This document shows, in pieces, positions 23,549 to 33,487 of a DNA stretch of 64,000 bases. Numbering within the stretch: position 1 is the first letter of the stretch; the number at the start of each line of letters is the position of its first letter. Source of the DNA: Paraspadella gotoi (taxonomy: Eukaryota; Chaetognatha); NCBI GenBank assembly GCA_051294375.1, contig CM119264.1:29066204-29130203 (forward strand), written 5' to 3'. The notes below the pieces were generated by a model. It was not told where the DNA came from and searched no databases. It saw only the letters and a program-made list of their open reading frames with translations. The position numbers were made by a program, and so were the translations under genes.

Positions 23549-24757
23549 TCAGCGCGAAAAGCGCGCGCAGAATTTAAAGATTAACAGGGCCATGATTGAC
23601 CTGTGGAAAAGGGCCGTTGACGAGGGTTGCGCATTTCCATGGAAGTGCAGACCTAACGGACAAAATGCGCCTCCGGTAACCTTTCTCGAAATAGTCTCCA
23701 CTGACGCCTCCCAACCGTGTTCCTCGCAAACTGTCTCCGCGTCGACACAATTCGTCGGATACCAAGAGAATTCTCGGCGAAAGAAGTCGAAAAGAGGAAC
23801 CTTTTTGAACGTGAAAAAACGACGATGCGGAGCAGTATCAAGCATTTTGATCATTTCTCGTGTAACGGCGCGATCTTTGTCGGGAGCGAAGTGGAAAACT
23901 TGATAATCGCAAAGAACGGATAGGAAATCGACGCTCGTCTTCTCTAAGCCTGGTAACGGGCGATGATACGCGATCGCAAATTCCTCTGACTTTAGGAGAG
24001 CGTTATGGAACTTTTTCAATTCGGTATTATTCGTCACTAACAGACCGTCAAATCTTTTCCCTCGCAGCCGAACGGGAAGATCGTGAAGCTTCTCGTTGAA
24101 GGGAGTGCTGCACGATGGAACGAAGGAATCAAATTCCGCTGCAGGAAACGTCTTACTAGGAGCACCACGAAGTTTCAAAAGATGTGAGGCGAGCGGCGAG
24201 TGTAACTCTGCCACTCGCGAAGCGCAGGTTTGGAAAAGTTCATTCTCTCCAGTCGCAATCGCCTTACATGAGAAATACATGTCGTTTGTATCTATTTCGC
24301 CGCGCAAGAATGAATCCATTAAAATGTCGGTACGAGATTTGCAGATAATACGAAAATAATATCGAGACAATGGTAGTTTTGCTGCTTCTGAGCAAGTTCT
24401 AATAAAGCGGCCAATTCGGTAATTAGAGAACTTTTTCCTAAAATCGTCGATATCGTTCATCGATGGATAGAAACCCGTTCCGACAACCGAAGCGATTTCC
24501 GCTTGGTCGAACTGTTGAGCTGCAGCCTTGAGCGTATGCGTCCTTCCGTCGCTTTCAAGGAAATAATCCAGCAAAATCATTGGAGAGCAAGAAAAGTATT
24601 TGAGCTGAACAAGCGAATGCAGGCGGCCGGAACCAAACACTTTCTTGTCGAGAATGGCCAACATGAATTCGTTCAGGCGTTGGGCTTTAAAGAAACGCAT
24701 CATCGCGCGTGCTAGGAAATAAGCTTTATGTCGGTTATTCTGTTTCCTCATGGGCAT
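23549..24757 (-). CDS. ORF3b: MUT-7/EXD3-like helical protein with decayed exonuclease domain
   Basis: 402 aa from the first ATG, although the frame is open about 90 bases further upstream. Residues 1-200 are helix-rich, with VVGTGFYPSMNDIDDFRKKF at 91-110, reminiscent of the region preceding the exonuclease in MUT-7/EXD3-type proteins. Residues 239-400 follow the order of a DEDD exonuclease: a TELKKFHNALL helix, a strand at 258-264, and a C-terminal GAFCPLGLHF...MALLIFKFC helix pair. The catalytic positions are gone: where GFDTE is expected there is AIAYHRP, and the tyrosine/aspartate of motif III are replaced (RSIMALLIF). Inference: a structural or dimer partner rather than an enzyme. It overlaps the preceding ORF by 10 bp in another frame and may be one protein with it. 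The family assignment is by eye. Confidence 0.65.
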   Translation of the reverse strand: MPMRKQNNRHKAYFLARAMMRFFKAQRLNEFMLAILDKKVFGSGRLHSLVQLKYFSCSPMILLDYFLESDGRTHTLKAAAQQFDQAEIASVVGTGFYPSMNDIDDFRKKFSNYRIGRFIRTCSEAAKLPLSRYYFRIICKSRTDILMDSFLRGEIDTNDMYFSCKAIATGENELFQTCASRVAELHSPLASHLLKLRGAPSKTFPAAEFDSFVPSCSTPFNEKLHDLPVRLRGKRFDGLLVTNNTELKKFHNALLKSEEFAIAYHRPLPGLEKTSVDFLSVLCDYQVFHFAPDKDRAVTREMIKMLDTAPHRRFFTFKKVPLFDFFRREFSWYPTNCVDAETVCEEHGWEASVETISRKVTGGAFCPLGLHFHGNAQPSSTALFHRSIMALLIFKFCARFSR

Positions 24758-26547
24758 ATGACAGAGGATATCGGCCCATTCTTCGATCGTTTTAAGGTAA
24801 TAGTAAAGGGCGCTGAAAAACTCTTGAGGAACTGGTGAAAATCACGAAAGTGCATTTTCGTTATTGCACGAGCGGCGTCAAGGCCCAAAATCCGACGCGA
24901 AGTCCCTGTCGCATGCCGAGCATGGGGCGGGGTCTTCTTTGAAACCACTACCTTTCTTTTCTTGCCTATCGCTTTGGTTTTTGACATCACAGGGATTTGT
25001 TGCGTCTCCGACACATGAGATGGCGATGAATCCAAGGGCTGCTGCTTCATGGCCTTCGCAGGTGGTCCCGTCAGGTCGGAATTAGCGTGTTCATCGACCT
25101 GAGGAGAGGAAGCAGGCTGGGCAGCGGCAACCATCGTGGGTGGAGGCATCAACTCGTCGACCTGGACTGCGGGAAATGAAGATACAACAAGCTCGTTGAC
25201 GTCGATGGCTGAATCGTCCTCGACAAACACGATATCAATCTTCTTCCCCGTACGGATCTCCTTTAACTTAATGATGGCTATCTGTTTCTTCAACCGACGA
25301 ACCATTTCGTTCTTTTCAGCGTCGGTTATATGCATTTTGAAGAAGGTTTCGCATTCGTTGAGTGCGGCAATGCCAGTTTCTTCTCGCTTACTACGTGGCT
25401 TATTGTCCTCGTACGCCTTCGCAATGTCGAGAATGCAGCTGTTGATTGGGAAGGCGGCGTCGCCGATTTCTCGCGCAAGGGTGCCTGGACGAAATCCAAG
25501 CATTCCCAACAGGAATGTGACGGCATCCCGAGATGCTCGTGCGTCGAGTGCAGCATAGGAGAGTTGGCGATGGGACAATGAGGTACGTTCTTCTGCGAAG
25601 TCGGATCGATGATCTCTATGGAAGCTTCTTTTATCCAGAAAACGATCCTGGAACACGAAATTGAAGAAGTACGCCAATGAGACCTGGAAATCCTTCACCC
25701 ATTGGCCTGTTTGGACGAAACGACGAAGTTCGCAGGGGCCTTCAGCAAGGCTCTGACAGAAGCCATAAAGGTCTGTTACCTCAAGGTATTTTATCCTTTC
25801 TGCCTGGAGGGAGAGTTTTTCGCATAACTCTAACATGTCATCCTTAACGTTCTTTCCAGTAAATATGACTCTCTCATGCAGCAGAATTTCGCGCAAAAAC
25901 TTTGGGACACCATCGCACAGGCAAGATTTACCGACTGACGACTTTAACTGGTAAACGACATTCAGTTCATCATTACCGACTTTAGCCGACAATTGGACAG
26001 TCGCTGCGCTCCCTTCTGTGTCGAATCCCATGATTATCGGGCGATCGGTCTTGGTAAGGAACGTGTCGAAGCACGCACCTACCTTTTTGTCGTCGCCATG
26101 ACTTCGGACATGAATAATACTCGACGAGGACATACTCTCAAGTTTGAGGATTTTCTGCATCTCCTCGAATTCGTAGTCTTGATAACGAGTTTTATCGGTC
26201 GTAATTGTAGGTGGCACGTTGTTTTTCAACGGCGGAATGTCGTCGATATTCACCGACAGCTCTCTAAGATCGACATTATCCGGCACCATGATCTTCCGCA
26301 CTTCTGCATCCAGCGTTGAGGTGACTACCGGAATGGAAGATGAGGGGAGAATGAATGAGATCTCAGGGCCGGCCAACTCGTCGTTTTCTCGGATCTGCGG
26401 CGGTAGGACAGCAGGAAATCCAGGAGGATTTTCCTGAGGCGGCAGAGCAGCAGGAAATCTGGGAAGATTTTCCGCTGATGGAGTTTCTTCGCGAGGCTCA
26501 CGAGCCAGGGCGTACAGACACTGCGTAGTTGTCTTTCTCTTGCCCAT
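24748..26547 (-). CDS. ORF3a: DEDDy-type 3'-5' exonuclease
   Basis: 599 aa if translation starts at MGKRKTTTQ (26547); the frame is open 46 codons further. Residues 28-56 are a Pro-rich duplicated stretch (LPRFPAALPPQ / FPAVLPPQ). The exonuclease domain spans about 155-350. Motif I is GFDTEG (D176, E178), motif II is GKNVKDDM (N233, D236/D237), and motif III is SYAALDA (Y331, D335), a full DEDDy set as in WRN-exo/EXD2/MUT-7 nucleases. The C-terminal 200 residues are hydrophilic, with a KKRK basic cluster near 530 that may be a nuclear localisation signal. Expected activity: metal-dependent removal of 3' nucleotides from RNA or single-stranded DNA. It sits where env usually lies, between integrase and the polypurine tract. 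Confidence 0.75.
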   Translation of the reverse strand: MGKRKTTTQCLYALAREPREETPSAENLPRFPAALPPQENPPGFPAVLPPQIRENDELAGPEISFILPSSSIPVVTSTLDAEVRKIMVPDNVDLRELSVNIDDIPPLKNNVPPTITTDKTRYQDYEFEEMQKILKLESMSSSSIIHVRSHGDDKKVGACFDTFLTKTDRPIIMGFDTEGSAATVQLSAKVGNDELNVVYQLKSSVGKSCLCDGVPKFLREILLHERVIFTGKNVKDDMLELCEKLSLQAERIKYLEVTDLYGFCQSLAEGPCELRRFVQTGQWVKDFQVSLAYFFNFVFQDRFLDKRSFHRDHRSDFAEERTSLSHRQLSYAALDARASRDAVTFLLGMLGFRPGTLAREIGDAAFPINSCILDIAKAYEDNKPRSKREETGIAALNECETFFKMHITDAEKNEMVRRLKKQIAIIKLKEIRTGKKIDIVFVEDDSAIDVNELVVSSFPAVQVDELMPPPTMVAAAQPASSPQVDEHANSDLTGPPAKAMKQQPLDSSPSHVSETQQIPVMSKTKAIGKKRKVVVSKKTPPHARHATGTSRRILGLDAARAITKMHFRDFHQFLKSFSAPFTITLKRSKNGPISSVICP

Positions 26548-26685
26548 GTTTGCACAACACTTTAAACTGTATCTGAGTAAAATGTTCAAAGAAGGATTAG
26601 TTAGATTAAATAGCTCATATCTCATAAATAAGAAATCACTAACAGCAGAACCTAACAAGCTATAAAGCATTGGTTTATAAGCCAA

Positions 26686-27048
26686 GACAAAACGAGTAAA
26701 AGGGATAGAAAGCCTGCAGGACTTTAGTTTTTAATTCGCATTAATTATTCTATAAGCACTTACAAATAATTCATACTTCAGCAAAAGAAATAAAGAAAAA
26801 AAAACAGAAAAACATTCATACCAAACATACATATAGAGGTAAGATTCCTGTTTCATTTAGCTCACTTGGCCAATGTTGTAGTTGTTTCGAGATTCGCAAA
26901 TTAGCTTGGTTTTGAGCTTATGACGTATTGACTGGATCCAATCCTATAGGGTTTGATGCTAAAATCATATCTACTCTGTCTTAATCTAGAGCTAAAACTA
27001 TGTCTGTGATTATGGAATATCTATAGAACTGTTTAAACTATATTCACG
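26686..27048. other. Spacer between pol tail and exonuclease ORF, no ORF
   Basis: AT-rich, with stops in all frames. It could hold a splice acceptor for a subgenomic message; none stands out. Confidence 0.4.
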
Positions 27049-27690
27049 TTACTCCTTGTTTTTGGGAGTACTTGCTAGCAAAGGGGTTTGCTTAAGTTTT
27101 GATCTGATTCTCTCACTTCTTCTTGAAGTCATGATTTCGGAACTACCTGATTCAGGTATCCTTTGTGACATTCTTTCTACTAATGGGTGGGGTGGGGGTT
27201 GTGTCATCCTTATGGCTATTCGGTTGTATAAATTTTCTTGTGTAATAATTCCTCCATTCACGAGATCGTTTTCGGTGAAGGGGGAGAAAACTTCGTCAAA
27301 TGATCCTGTTCGGTTTCTTGAGGAATCAATAGTAATTGTTTCCTGAGAATCGATAATTATTGTTTCAGAAGCGTTTCTAATCTTATTCATAGCATTGAGA
27401 ATAGTTTGACTGCTTCTCCAGTACTTTTGTTTTAGCTTTTTGTCCTATTTCCAATATTGGTGTAAGAGGTAGAACGTCTTTTAGCATGAGCTAACCTACG
27501 TTTCGGCATCCTTCTACATGGTTTTGGCGTTTCTTCATCTTTCATTTGAGTAGTGTAGCTTACTTCAAAAGTATTATATTCAGGATCGTCCAAAGGTACG
27601 GCTTCTGGTGCAGGATCCATAACTTGTTCCGGTTCCTCAGGCAGAAAACCCACGTAACCTTGCTGTTGCAGCTCGAAGGGCTTGCACAGT
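27049..27690 (-). pseudogene. Pol C-terminal tail, distal part
   Basis: Two frames in succession (27690-27432 and 27390-27049) read as acidic/Pro-rich and then basic sequence ending TSRRSERIRSKLKQTP, resembling the Arg/Ser-rich tail after many Ty3/gypsy integrases. A stop and a frame change near 27430 separate the halves. The tail is cut off from integrase by the foldback element at 27721-28261. An alternative is a small separate ORF between pol and the exonuclease ORFs. Confidence 0.45.
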
Positions 27691-27720
27691 AAAGGAGTAG
27701 TGAAAGTTACTATACGAAAA

Positions 27721-28261
27721 TCTAAAAGTCAATTATCGAACAACATACCATCATGAACATTAAGTTGTAAAAAAAATTAATTTTATGTTTTTTAATTTTC
27801 GCAGTAGGCTATATTATAATATACTGTATCCTTATAAAATCGAAAAATTTCAAAATGGGGCTTTTCCTAATTTTGATTGCAGATTTGAATTCCTCGATCA
27901 AAAGTTGATAAAAGAAAATATAATCATTTTTAAAAATTCTTTGCATTAATGGGTTAAAAATTAAAAAATATATTTAATATATAAAAAGTTAATTTTCAGC
28001 TTAAAATATAGCTTTTTCTAATTTTTGACCCACATTAATGAAGGAACTTTTCAAAAAAGAGTTATATTTCTTTATATCAACTTTTTTATACGAATCCAAA
28101 TCTGCAAAAAAAATCTTAGAAAAAACTGTTTTGAAATTTTAACATTTATTGGTTTAGTACTAGGTATAAAATATGCCTACTGCGTAAATTGTAAAATTAT
28201 TTAATATAAATTTTTTTTATACATAAATGTTCTAAGTATAATGTTGTCTCTCACTTTTAGA
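27721..28261. mobile_element. Foldback element nested in the retrotransposon
   Basis: It starts TCTAAAAGTC and ends ACTTTTAGA. The two halves are inverted copies of each other over about 250 bp: CGCAGTAGGC near 27809 pairs with GCCTACTGCG near 28172, and AAAGTTGATAAAAGAAAATA near 27900 pairs with a diverged arm near 28067-28090. The central AGTTGATAAAAG(G)AAATATAA block is shared with the 4684-5490 foldback, so the two are related. No coding capacity. It separates two parts of the pol tail. Confidence 0.65.
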
Positions 28262-28269
28262 ATTTAATT

Positions 28270-29480
28270 AAAGTGAACTTAGGAATTTACTAACGCGCTT
28301 ATTGCCACAGCATCCTCCAGGTTTTCTGGAGGGGAAAATCTCGGTCTCTGTCGGTTGAGTTGTAACTTCAGCAGATGGCTCCGGTGGTATAGGAACATCT
28401 GAGCTCGTGTTTGATGCGTTATAACTGCGAACCAACTGACTGGTAATTTAACTTCTTCTTTTGGAAGTGGAATTTCATTAGTTCATTATATTTTGCATTA
28501 ACGATTTTCAATTGTTCCCGATTTCTACGCACTTTCTTTCCAATGTAGTCTTCACAAACATAGGAGGTTCCAGGACCTCCTCTGGGATTAGTGCATCTTT
28601 CTTTAACGGTTAACGGACCACGCCATCTTGGCTCCAGTTTATTACGCCTTTCCTCTGGGACTCGTTCATACACTCTGTCTCCAACTTCAAGGTGAGAGTC
28701 TTTCGCTTTTCTATTGTAGTACTCTCCTTCTTTTGTTCTTCTTTCCTTCTCTTTTGATGAAGCTTCTTCTTTAACTTGTTCCACCTTCTTCGCATATTTT
28801 GGACATACTCGTTCAGGTCCCGTGTTTAACTTTAACTTCGCCACCAATCGATAATTGTGGCAAAGGAGGTGGTCTTCCAAAGAAGACAAGAAGGGTGTCA
28901 TATCATTTTTTGCAATTGGTGTGGTGTTGTAGATCCATTCGACATAAGGCAAATGATCTGTCCAAGACTTGCCATACTGTTGAAGGCGTTTGGTAAGATC
29001 TTTTATGAGAGTTCGGTTTTGTCTCTCAACATTGCCTTGAGATTGTGGTCGTAAGCGACACTTGTTCTTTTCTTTGTGCCGAGGACCTTACATGTAGCGT
29101 CCATCACTTCAGAGACAAACTCTCCACCATTATCTGATGTCAAGCGTTTAGGCGGGCCTGCGAAGCAGACTAGATTTCCGAACGCTTTCGCAATGCCAAT
29201 TGAATTTTTGTTTTTAAGTTTGTACAATTTGATATATCCAGAAAACACATCTTTGAATACCAAAACGTGTTTGAAGTTTCCAGGGGCAACTGGCAGTTGC
29301 ACCCAATCGCAGATCATCGGTCAAACACGTTATCGCAATTATAGGTTGTAACATTGTTTTGACCTTTGGTTGCGGTTCTCGTAATTTGTCACAAATTGCA
29401 CAATTTCTGGTAAATTCTGAAACATCTCGGCCAATAGTGGGCCAGATTGCATATCGTTTTATTTTATCTTGCATCCTGGA
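28270..29480 (-). pseudogene. Pol: integrase (frame-broken)
   Basis: The zinc-binding end reads RNCAICDK near 29400. The core has KHVLVFKDVFSGYIKLYKLK near 29270 and LTSDNGGEFVSEVM near 29125. The downstream glutamate lies in NVERQNRTL near 29030, in another frame. The C-terminal module has GDRVYERVPEERRNKLEPRW near 28660-28605, as in gypsy integrases. At least two frame changes separate zinc finger, core and C-terminal part. An acidic tail continues to about 28270, where the foldback insertion begins. The role is insertion of cDNA into the host genome. Confidence 0.8.
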
Positions 29481-29870
29481 TTGCTTGGATGTCCAGACAT
29501 CATAGAACCATGAGAATCCTGAAGAACTTCTTGTACAAGGCTGTCGGGTAATACAGCCTGCAGCACAGGAGAATGAATACCTTTATTGAAGCCTTTGCGC
29601 GTACAAAGCACCTTTGAGCATGATGAATCTGTTAAAATTTCTCAAAAACCACTTTTCAGGAAATGATTTTGGGTCTTCTTCTCATCCTGACAAATTCCAT
29701 AACCTCAGAAATGATAGAATCGGCTTCTTGCTTCTGTTTCAAACGAGAGCTTTCGGCATTAAGCGTGACAACATTAGATTCATCTATCGCATCAATGCCT
29801 AAAAGAGCCCATTCGTTGTCATATACTCCTTGTGCGTAATCGTCTTCCTCGCAAGGGTCTTCTCTTTCTT
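29481..29870 (-). pseudogene. Pol: connector between RNase H and integrase
   Basis: Frame-broken low-similarity spacer following the RNase H tail. It includes the position (about 29518) where the inverted second copy at 36673-39235 ends. Confidence 0.5.
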
Positions 29871-30290
29871 CACCTCTCCTGCTCATTGCATCTGCATCAG
29901 AATGTATTTTGCCTTGTTTATGTAGGAGCTCGAATTCATATTGATCAAGCTCGATAGCCCATCTGGTCCTTCTTCCAGTAGCGTCCTTCTTAGATCTACC
30001 TTCTTCCAAGAAAGTAAAAGCCTATGGTCTGTTATTGCGATAAATTGCGCATGTCTCAAATAATGAGAATTGGCGCGAATCGCACATAAAAGAGCAAAAA
30101 ATTCTCGATCATAGGTGGACCATTTTTGTTGAGGTTTTGACAATTTCTTTGAACCATAAGAAATGACCTTTTCTTTTCCATCTATCTTCTGGGTTAGAAC
30201 ATAGCCAACAGCCAGGAGAGAGCATCACTTTTAATAATAAAGGGTTTTTCAAAATTAGGATAAGACATGATTTGATCTGAGATCAAAATA
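29871..30290 (-). pseudogene. Pol: RNase H (frame-broken)
   Basis: Recognised by FEKPFIIKSDA near 30240, STYDREFFALLCAIR near 30110, FIAITDHRLLLSW near 30040 and RWAIELDQYEFELLHKQGK near 29945, ending DADAMSRR. The four acidic residues expected for Ty3/gypsy RNase H are present in these motifs. Frame changes fall near 30215 and 30005. The role is to degrade the RNA strand during reverse transcription. Confidence 0.8.
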
Positions 30291-31185
30291 TGTCTGAGTT
30301 GTTCAAATGCTTTTTGATGTACATCTTTCCAAGACCATTCAACACCATCATGGGTAAGGTCTGAGAGTGGTTGAGCAATTTTACTGTAATCTTTAACATA
30401 ATGGCGATAGTATCCCGTTAAGCCAAGGAATGTTTTAAGGCGTTTGACGTCTTCAGGGCTTTCCATGAACGGATTTTTTCCACATTGGCAGGATCTGGGG
30501 CTATTCCGTCTCGAGAAAGTTTATGTCCAAGACATACCACAGTCTCCTGCGCAAATTTGCACTTTGAAGGGTTGAGCTTAAGCCCAGCACCTTCCAAGGC
30601 AGTCAGCACCTGATCCAAGTGTTTGAGGTGATCCTCCATGTTTGTGTCTGCAACCAGAATATCATCCATGTAACTGATGATATGTTTGTGGGGCAACCCA
30701 CGCAGCACGAGCTGCATGAGTGAGCTAAGGCAGCTTGGGGAATTTTTAGCACCCATTGGGGCAACTTGATACTCCAAATGCATTGATTCGGTTGAGAAAG
30801 CAAAAAATTTGCGGTCGTCGGGTGAATAGGGATTTGCCAGAAACCTTTGGTTAAGTCCAGAGATGTGAAGATTTTAGGGTTGTCGAGGCGCTGAATTGAG
30901 TCTTCAATCCTTGGCAACGGATAGACAACCTTATTGCATCTTTCGTTCACTCTTCTAAAATCGGTGAGAAATCTCCAACCACCAGACTTCATTTTAACTA
31001 ACAAGATAGGAGCTGAATACGGCTGGTTGAATGACTAATAAGTCCGTCAGCAATCATCTCGAATGCTTGTTTGTTGATCACATCACGCATCTCTGGTCTT
31101 GTACGGTATGGGGCGACAGCAATGGGTGGAGCATCTCTATCTTTGAGATAGCTCGGTATTGTATTAGATTTGTCCTCCATAATCC
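30291..31185 (-). pseudogene. Pol: reverse transcriptase (frame-broken)
   Basis: It starts with APYRTRPEMRDVINKQAFEM near 31105, then GGWRFLTDFRRVN near 30975, YPLPRIEDSI, FTSLDLTKGFWQIPI near 30860 and YQVAPMGAKNSPS near 30765. The catalytic YMDDIL is near 30665, followed by GLKLNPSKC and VCLGHKLSRDGI. Frame changes fall near 31030, 30780 and 30440. These motifs are diagnostic of Ty3/gypsy RT. Confidence 0.88.
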
Positions 31186-31783
31186 CTGTTATGTTTAGGA
31201 AATGCTTTCTCGTGCTTTACTTCCAAAAGATGTTTGAGTCTGTCTTTATAGGGGAGAGCCTCCTTAGCCATGTTTTTGTATTCAATAGACAACTCTTTGG
31301 CGCCTGGTGGAATATTATCTTCCACTTTTGGTGAAGCTTTGGGTGAAGCTTCTGCTTTTCTTTTAACAGAATCCTGAGGAGGATCCACTTCAACCTCTTC
31401 AAGTTGTTTTCGATTCCAGATTGCTCATCTTCGCCAGATTCATAGGCGGAGTCTCCACTTGAGTAAGAGCAGAGCATATCAGTTTCCAAAGAAAAATTGT
31501 CAAACGTCTCATCATCCGTAAATTCGGCATAACCAAGGATATGTCCAGCCTCCAGTTTCATACTGACTGGACCACAATTGATGAGTTCAGTCATGAATCT
31601 GCCCTCATCAACGTAGGCACATGCTCTACAAGCCCACACGTGACCTCCATGATTGAGAAATGGGTCAGTGACAATTGTTTTTGTCGCTCGTGGGGCATGA
31701 TCACTGTCAAGCTTAAGTTCGGCATCGAGATGAATCTTGGATAAGGCCGGGATAACCGTGTCTTCCGGGCACTTGTAAAGCAT
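31186..31783 (-). pseudogene. Pol: protease-RT linker
   Basis: The frame 31783-31217 encodes an acidic, Ser/Glu-rich linker following the protease, with GHVWACRACAYVD and YSSGDSAYESGEDEQSG. It has no further domain. It is colinear with the inverted fragment near 36990-37440. Confidence 0.55.
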
Positions 31784-32215
31784 CCAGAAATCGATGAGGA
31801 TTCCTCTATTAATGAGACGACTGGTTTCCGAGAAACCTGAGTCGTCCTTCAGAAGGGCACAAGATGCTGAATATTTACAGAAAAAGTCCCAGCCAAGAAT
31901 AATGGCTGACTAGGCCTTTACTACTCTACATTCATTCTAAGGTAGTATTATCTATTCTAAACTTTACTTAACTATGCCAACTGTAAGTAACACGAGTTCC
32001 ATATGGCTTTGCCCTTAGAGGAAAAGGGGCGAAAGCTCGATCTTAATGCGGATTGTCTCTTAAGAATTCTCACTAATGCAACTTTTAGTACACCGGTATC
32101 GTAGGTGGCGACTTTTCCATCATTTTTATCAAAAACTCGCTTTCCATTTAGGTTTACGTCTAGGTCTCATCAATTTCGATCTCTGCTTGACCCATAGCAG
32201 GATCGCTCCTTAGTT
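31784..32215 (-). pseudogene. Pol: aspartic protease region (frame-broken)
   Basis: It ends in AIILGWDFFCKY near 31888, the usual C-terminal ILGxDF signature of retropepsins. About 250 bases upstream on the minus strand a YDTG occurs, a candidate active-site aspartate, though its surroundings are weak. A stop (TAG near 31972) and a frame change interrupt it. The start of pol is not resolved. Confidence 0.5.
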
Positions 32216-32473
32216 TTCCGATGACGTTTCGGATGGAGGAGGTTCTTCTTTGCCTTTTTGGCTTTCCTCCGATCACTCAGAATTGCCTGACGCTCTTCTT
32301 CACTTTGGTTTTCACCCTGTCTTCATCTGAAGTGTTGCTGTACGATATCTGTCACGATTACGATCTATCGATCGTCTTCGATATTCGATTCCCTTCGATA
32401 ATCCTGTCGGTCACTCGCGCATCGCGAGGCCATTGCGATCGCGATCCCGTACCGGTATAGCGACGATTTCTGT

Positions 32474-33370
32474 TCAGCGGCCATAATTATCACGGCTGCG
32501 ACTGTCACGACTATCGTAGCTACTGCTATCCCTATAACCACTTCTTTCCCAAGATCGATGACTTTCACGACCACGTCGGTTGTCTCGACTACTAGAATTA
32601 GAAGAAACAGAGGAGTCGCGGGGCCTAGGAGAATAGTCTCTACTACCACGATCTCTATCCCTATCTTCTCTTCTCCTACGATCTTGCTTGAGGTCCGAAG
32701 CTAGGTTCTCGAATTTTGTAGACAAACCAGCGACGGCACGCTCGACTTCAGCAAGGCGGTCGTCCGACATGGCAGCTCCAGTAAAGGCTACAGATCTTTC
32801 AGGTTTTGATACACCAGAATCCTCTTCCTGAGTGATTTGAACACGCAGGGCGATACTTTTCGCTGCATTAATTGTGCGTGAATCCTCATTACAGCCTAAG
32901 TCAATAGCATCCCGGTAGGGCTTAGGCAGAGCTCTCCGGAATCTGAAGAACAGCTCCCGGGCTCTCGCATCTGCACCTAAATCCTTTTCGTATTTGTTGA
33001 CTTTCTTAATAATCCTTGCAGCCAAATGATGCATGGACTCTTTGCCATCCCATTCAACTGTAGATTTCTTGGCTTGCCAACGGTATGCCTCTTGAGGATC
33101 ATTTAATAAGGTAATCATTTTGGCTTTAACTTGAGCATAAGTTCTGTCAGAGATCATTTTAAAGACCTCACGAGCTGAATCGTCCAGCTTCAAGGGCAGC
33201 CAATGAAGGCATAATTCATGTTTTCTATCTTCGGAAGCGGCTGATGTAGCCAAAGCAACAGCTTTCTCAAAGAGCTCTATCCATTCCTCGAAATCATCGT
33301 TCTCAGAATCAAACTTGTCCACAGGAAGGGACGAAGCTGCTTTCTCACGATTGGTAATAGCAGTGGCCAT
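32474..33370 (-). CDS. Gag-like structural protein
   Basis: 298 aa. Residues 1-200 look like a Ty3/gypsy capsid: EEWIELFEKAVALA near 28-41, WLPLKLDDSAREVF, an AKMITLLNDPQEAYRW major-homology-like stretch, and MHHLAARIIKKVNKYEKDLG. Residues 225-298 are an Arg/Ser/Asp-rich tail with runs of RD and SRD. I see no CCHC zinc knuckle, so RNA binding may rely on the basic tail. The downstream 32473-32216 interval stays Arg-rich in shifted frames, so Gag may originally have been longer. It lies directly upstream of the protease region. Confidence 0.7.
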   Translation of the reverse strand: MATAITNREKAASSLPVDKFDSENDDFEEWIELFEKAVALATSAASEDRKHELCLHWLPLKLDDSAREVFKMISDRTYAQVKAKMITLLNDPQEAYRWQAKKSTVEWDGKESMHHLAARIIKKVNKYEKDLGADARARELFFRFRRALPKPYRDAIDLGCNEDSRTINAAKSIALRVQITQEEDSGVSKPERSVAFTGAAMSDDRLAEVERAVAGLSTKFENLASDLKQDRRRREDRDRDRGSRDYSPRPRDSSVSSNSSSRDNRRGRESHRSWERSGYRDSSSYDSRDSRSRDNYGR

Positions 33371-33487
33371 ATTAAGGGTTTACAAAAATAATAAGTAAGT
33401 GGCAAAAATCAAAGCAAACAGAAACAATCAAAGGCAAACAGGAACAATCAAAGGCAAAATTAATGTGTTTTGAAGGGAAAAGGTCAC

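Noticed and set aside
25993-26319. 108-aa plus-strand ORF over the exonuclease gene
   Set aside because: Shadow of the minus-strand exonuclease frame.
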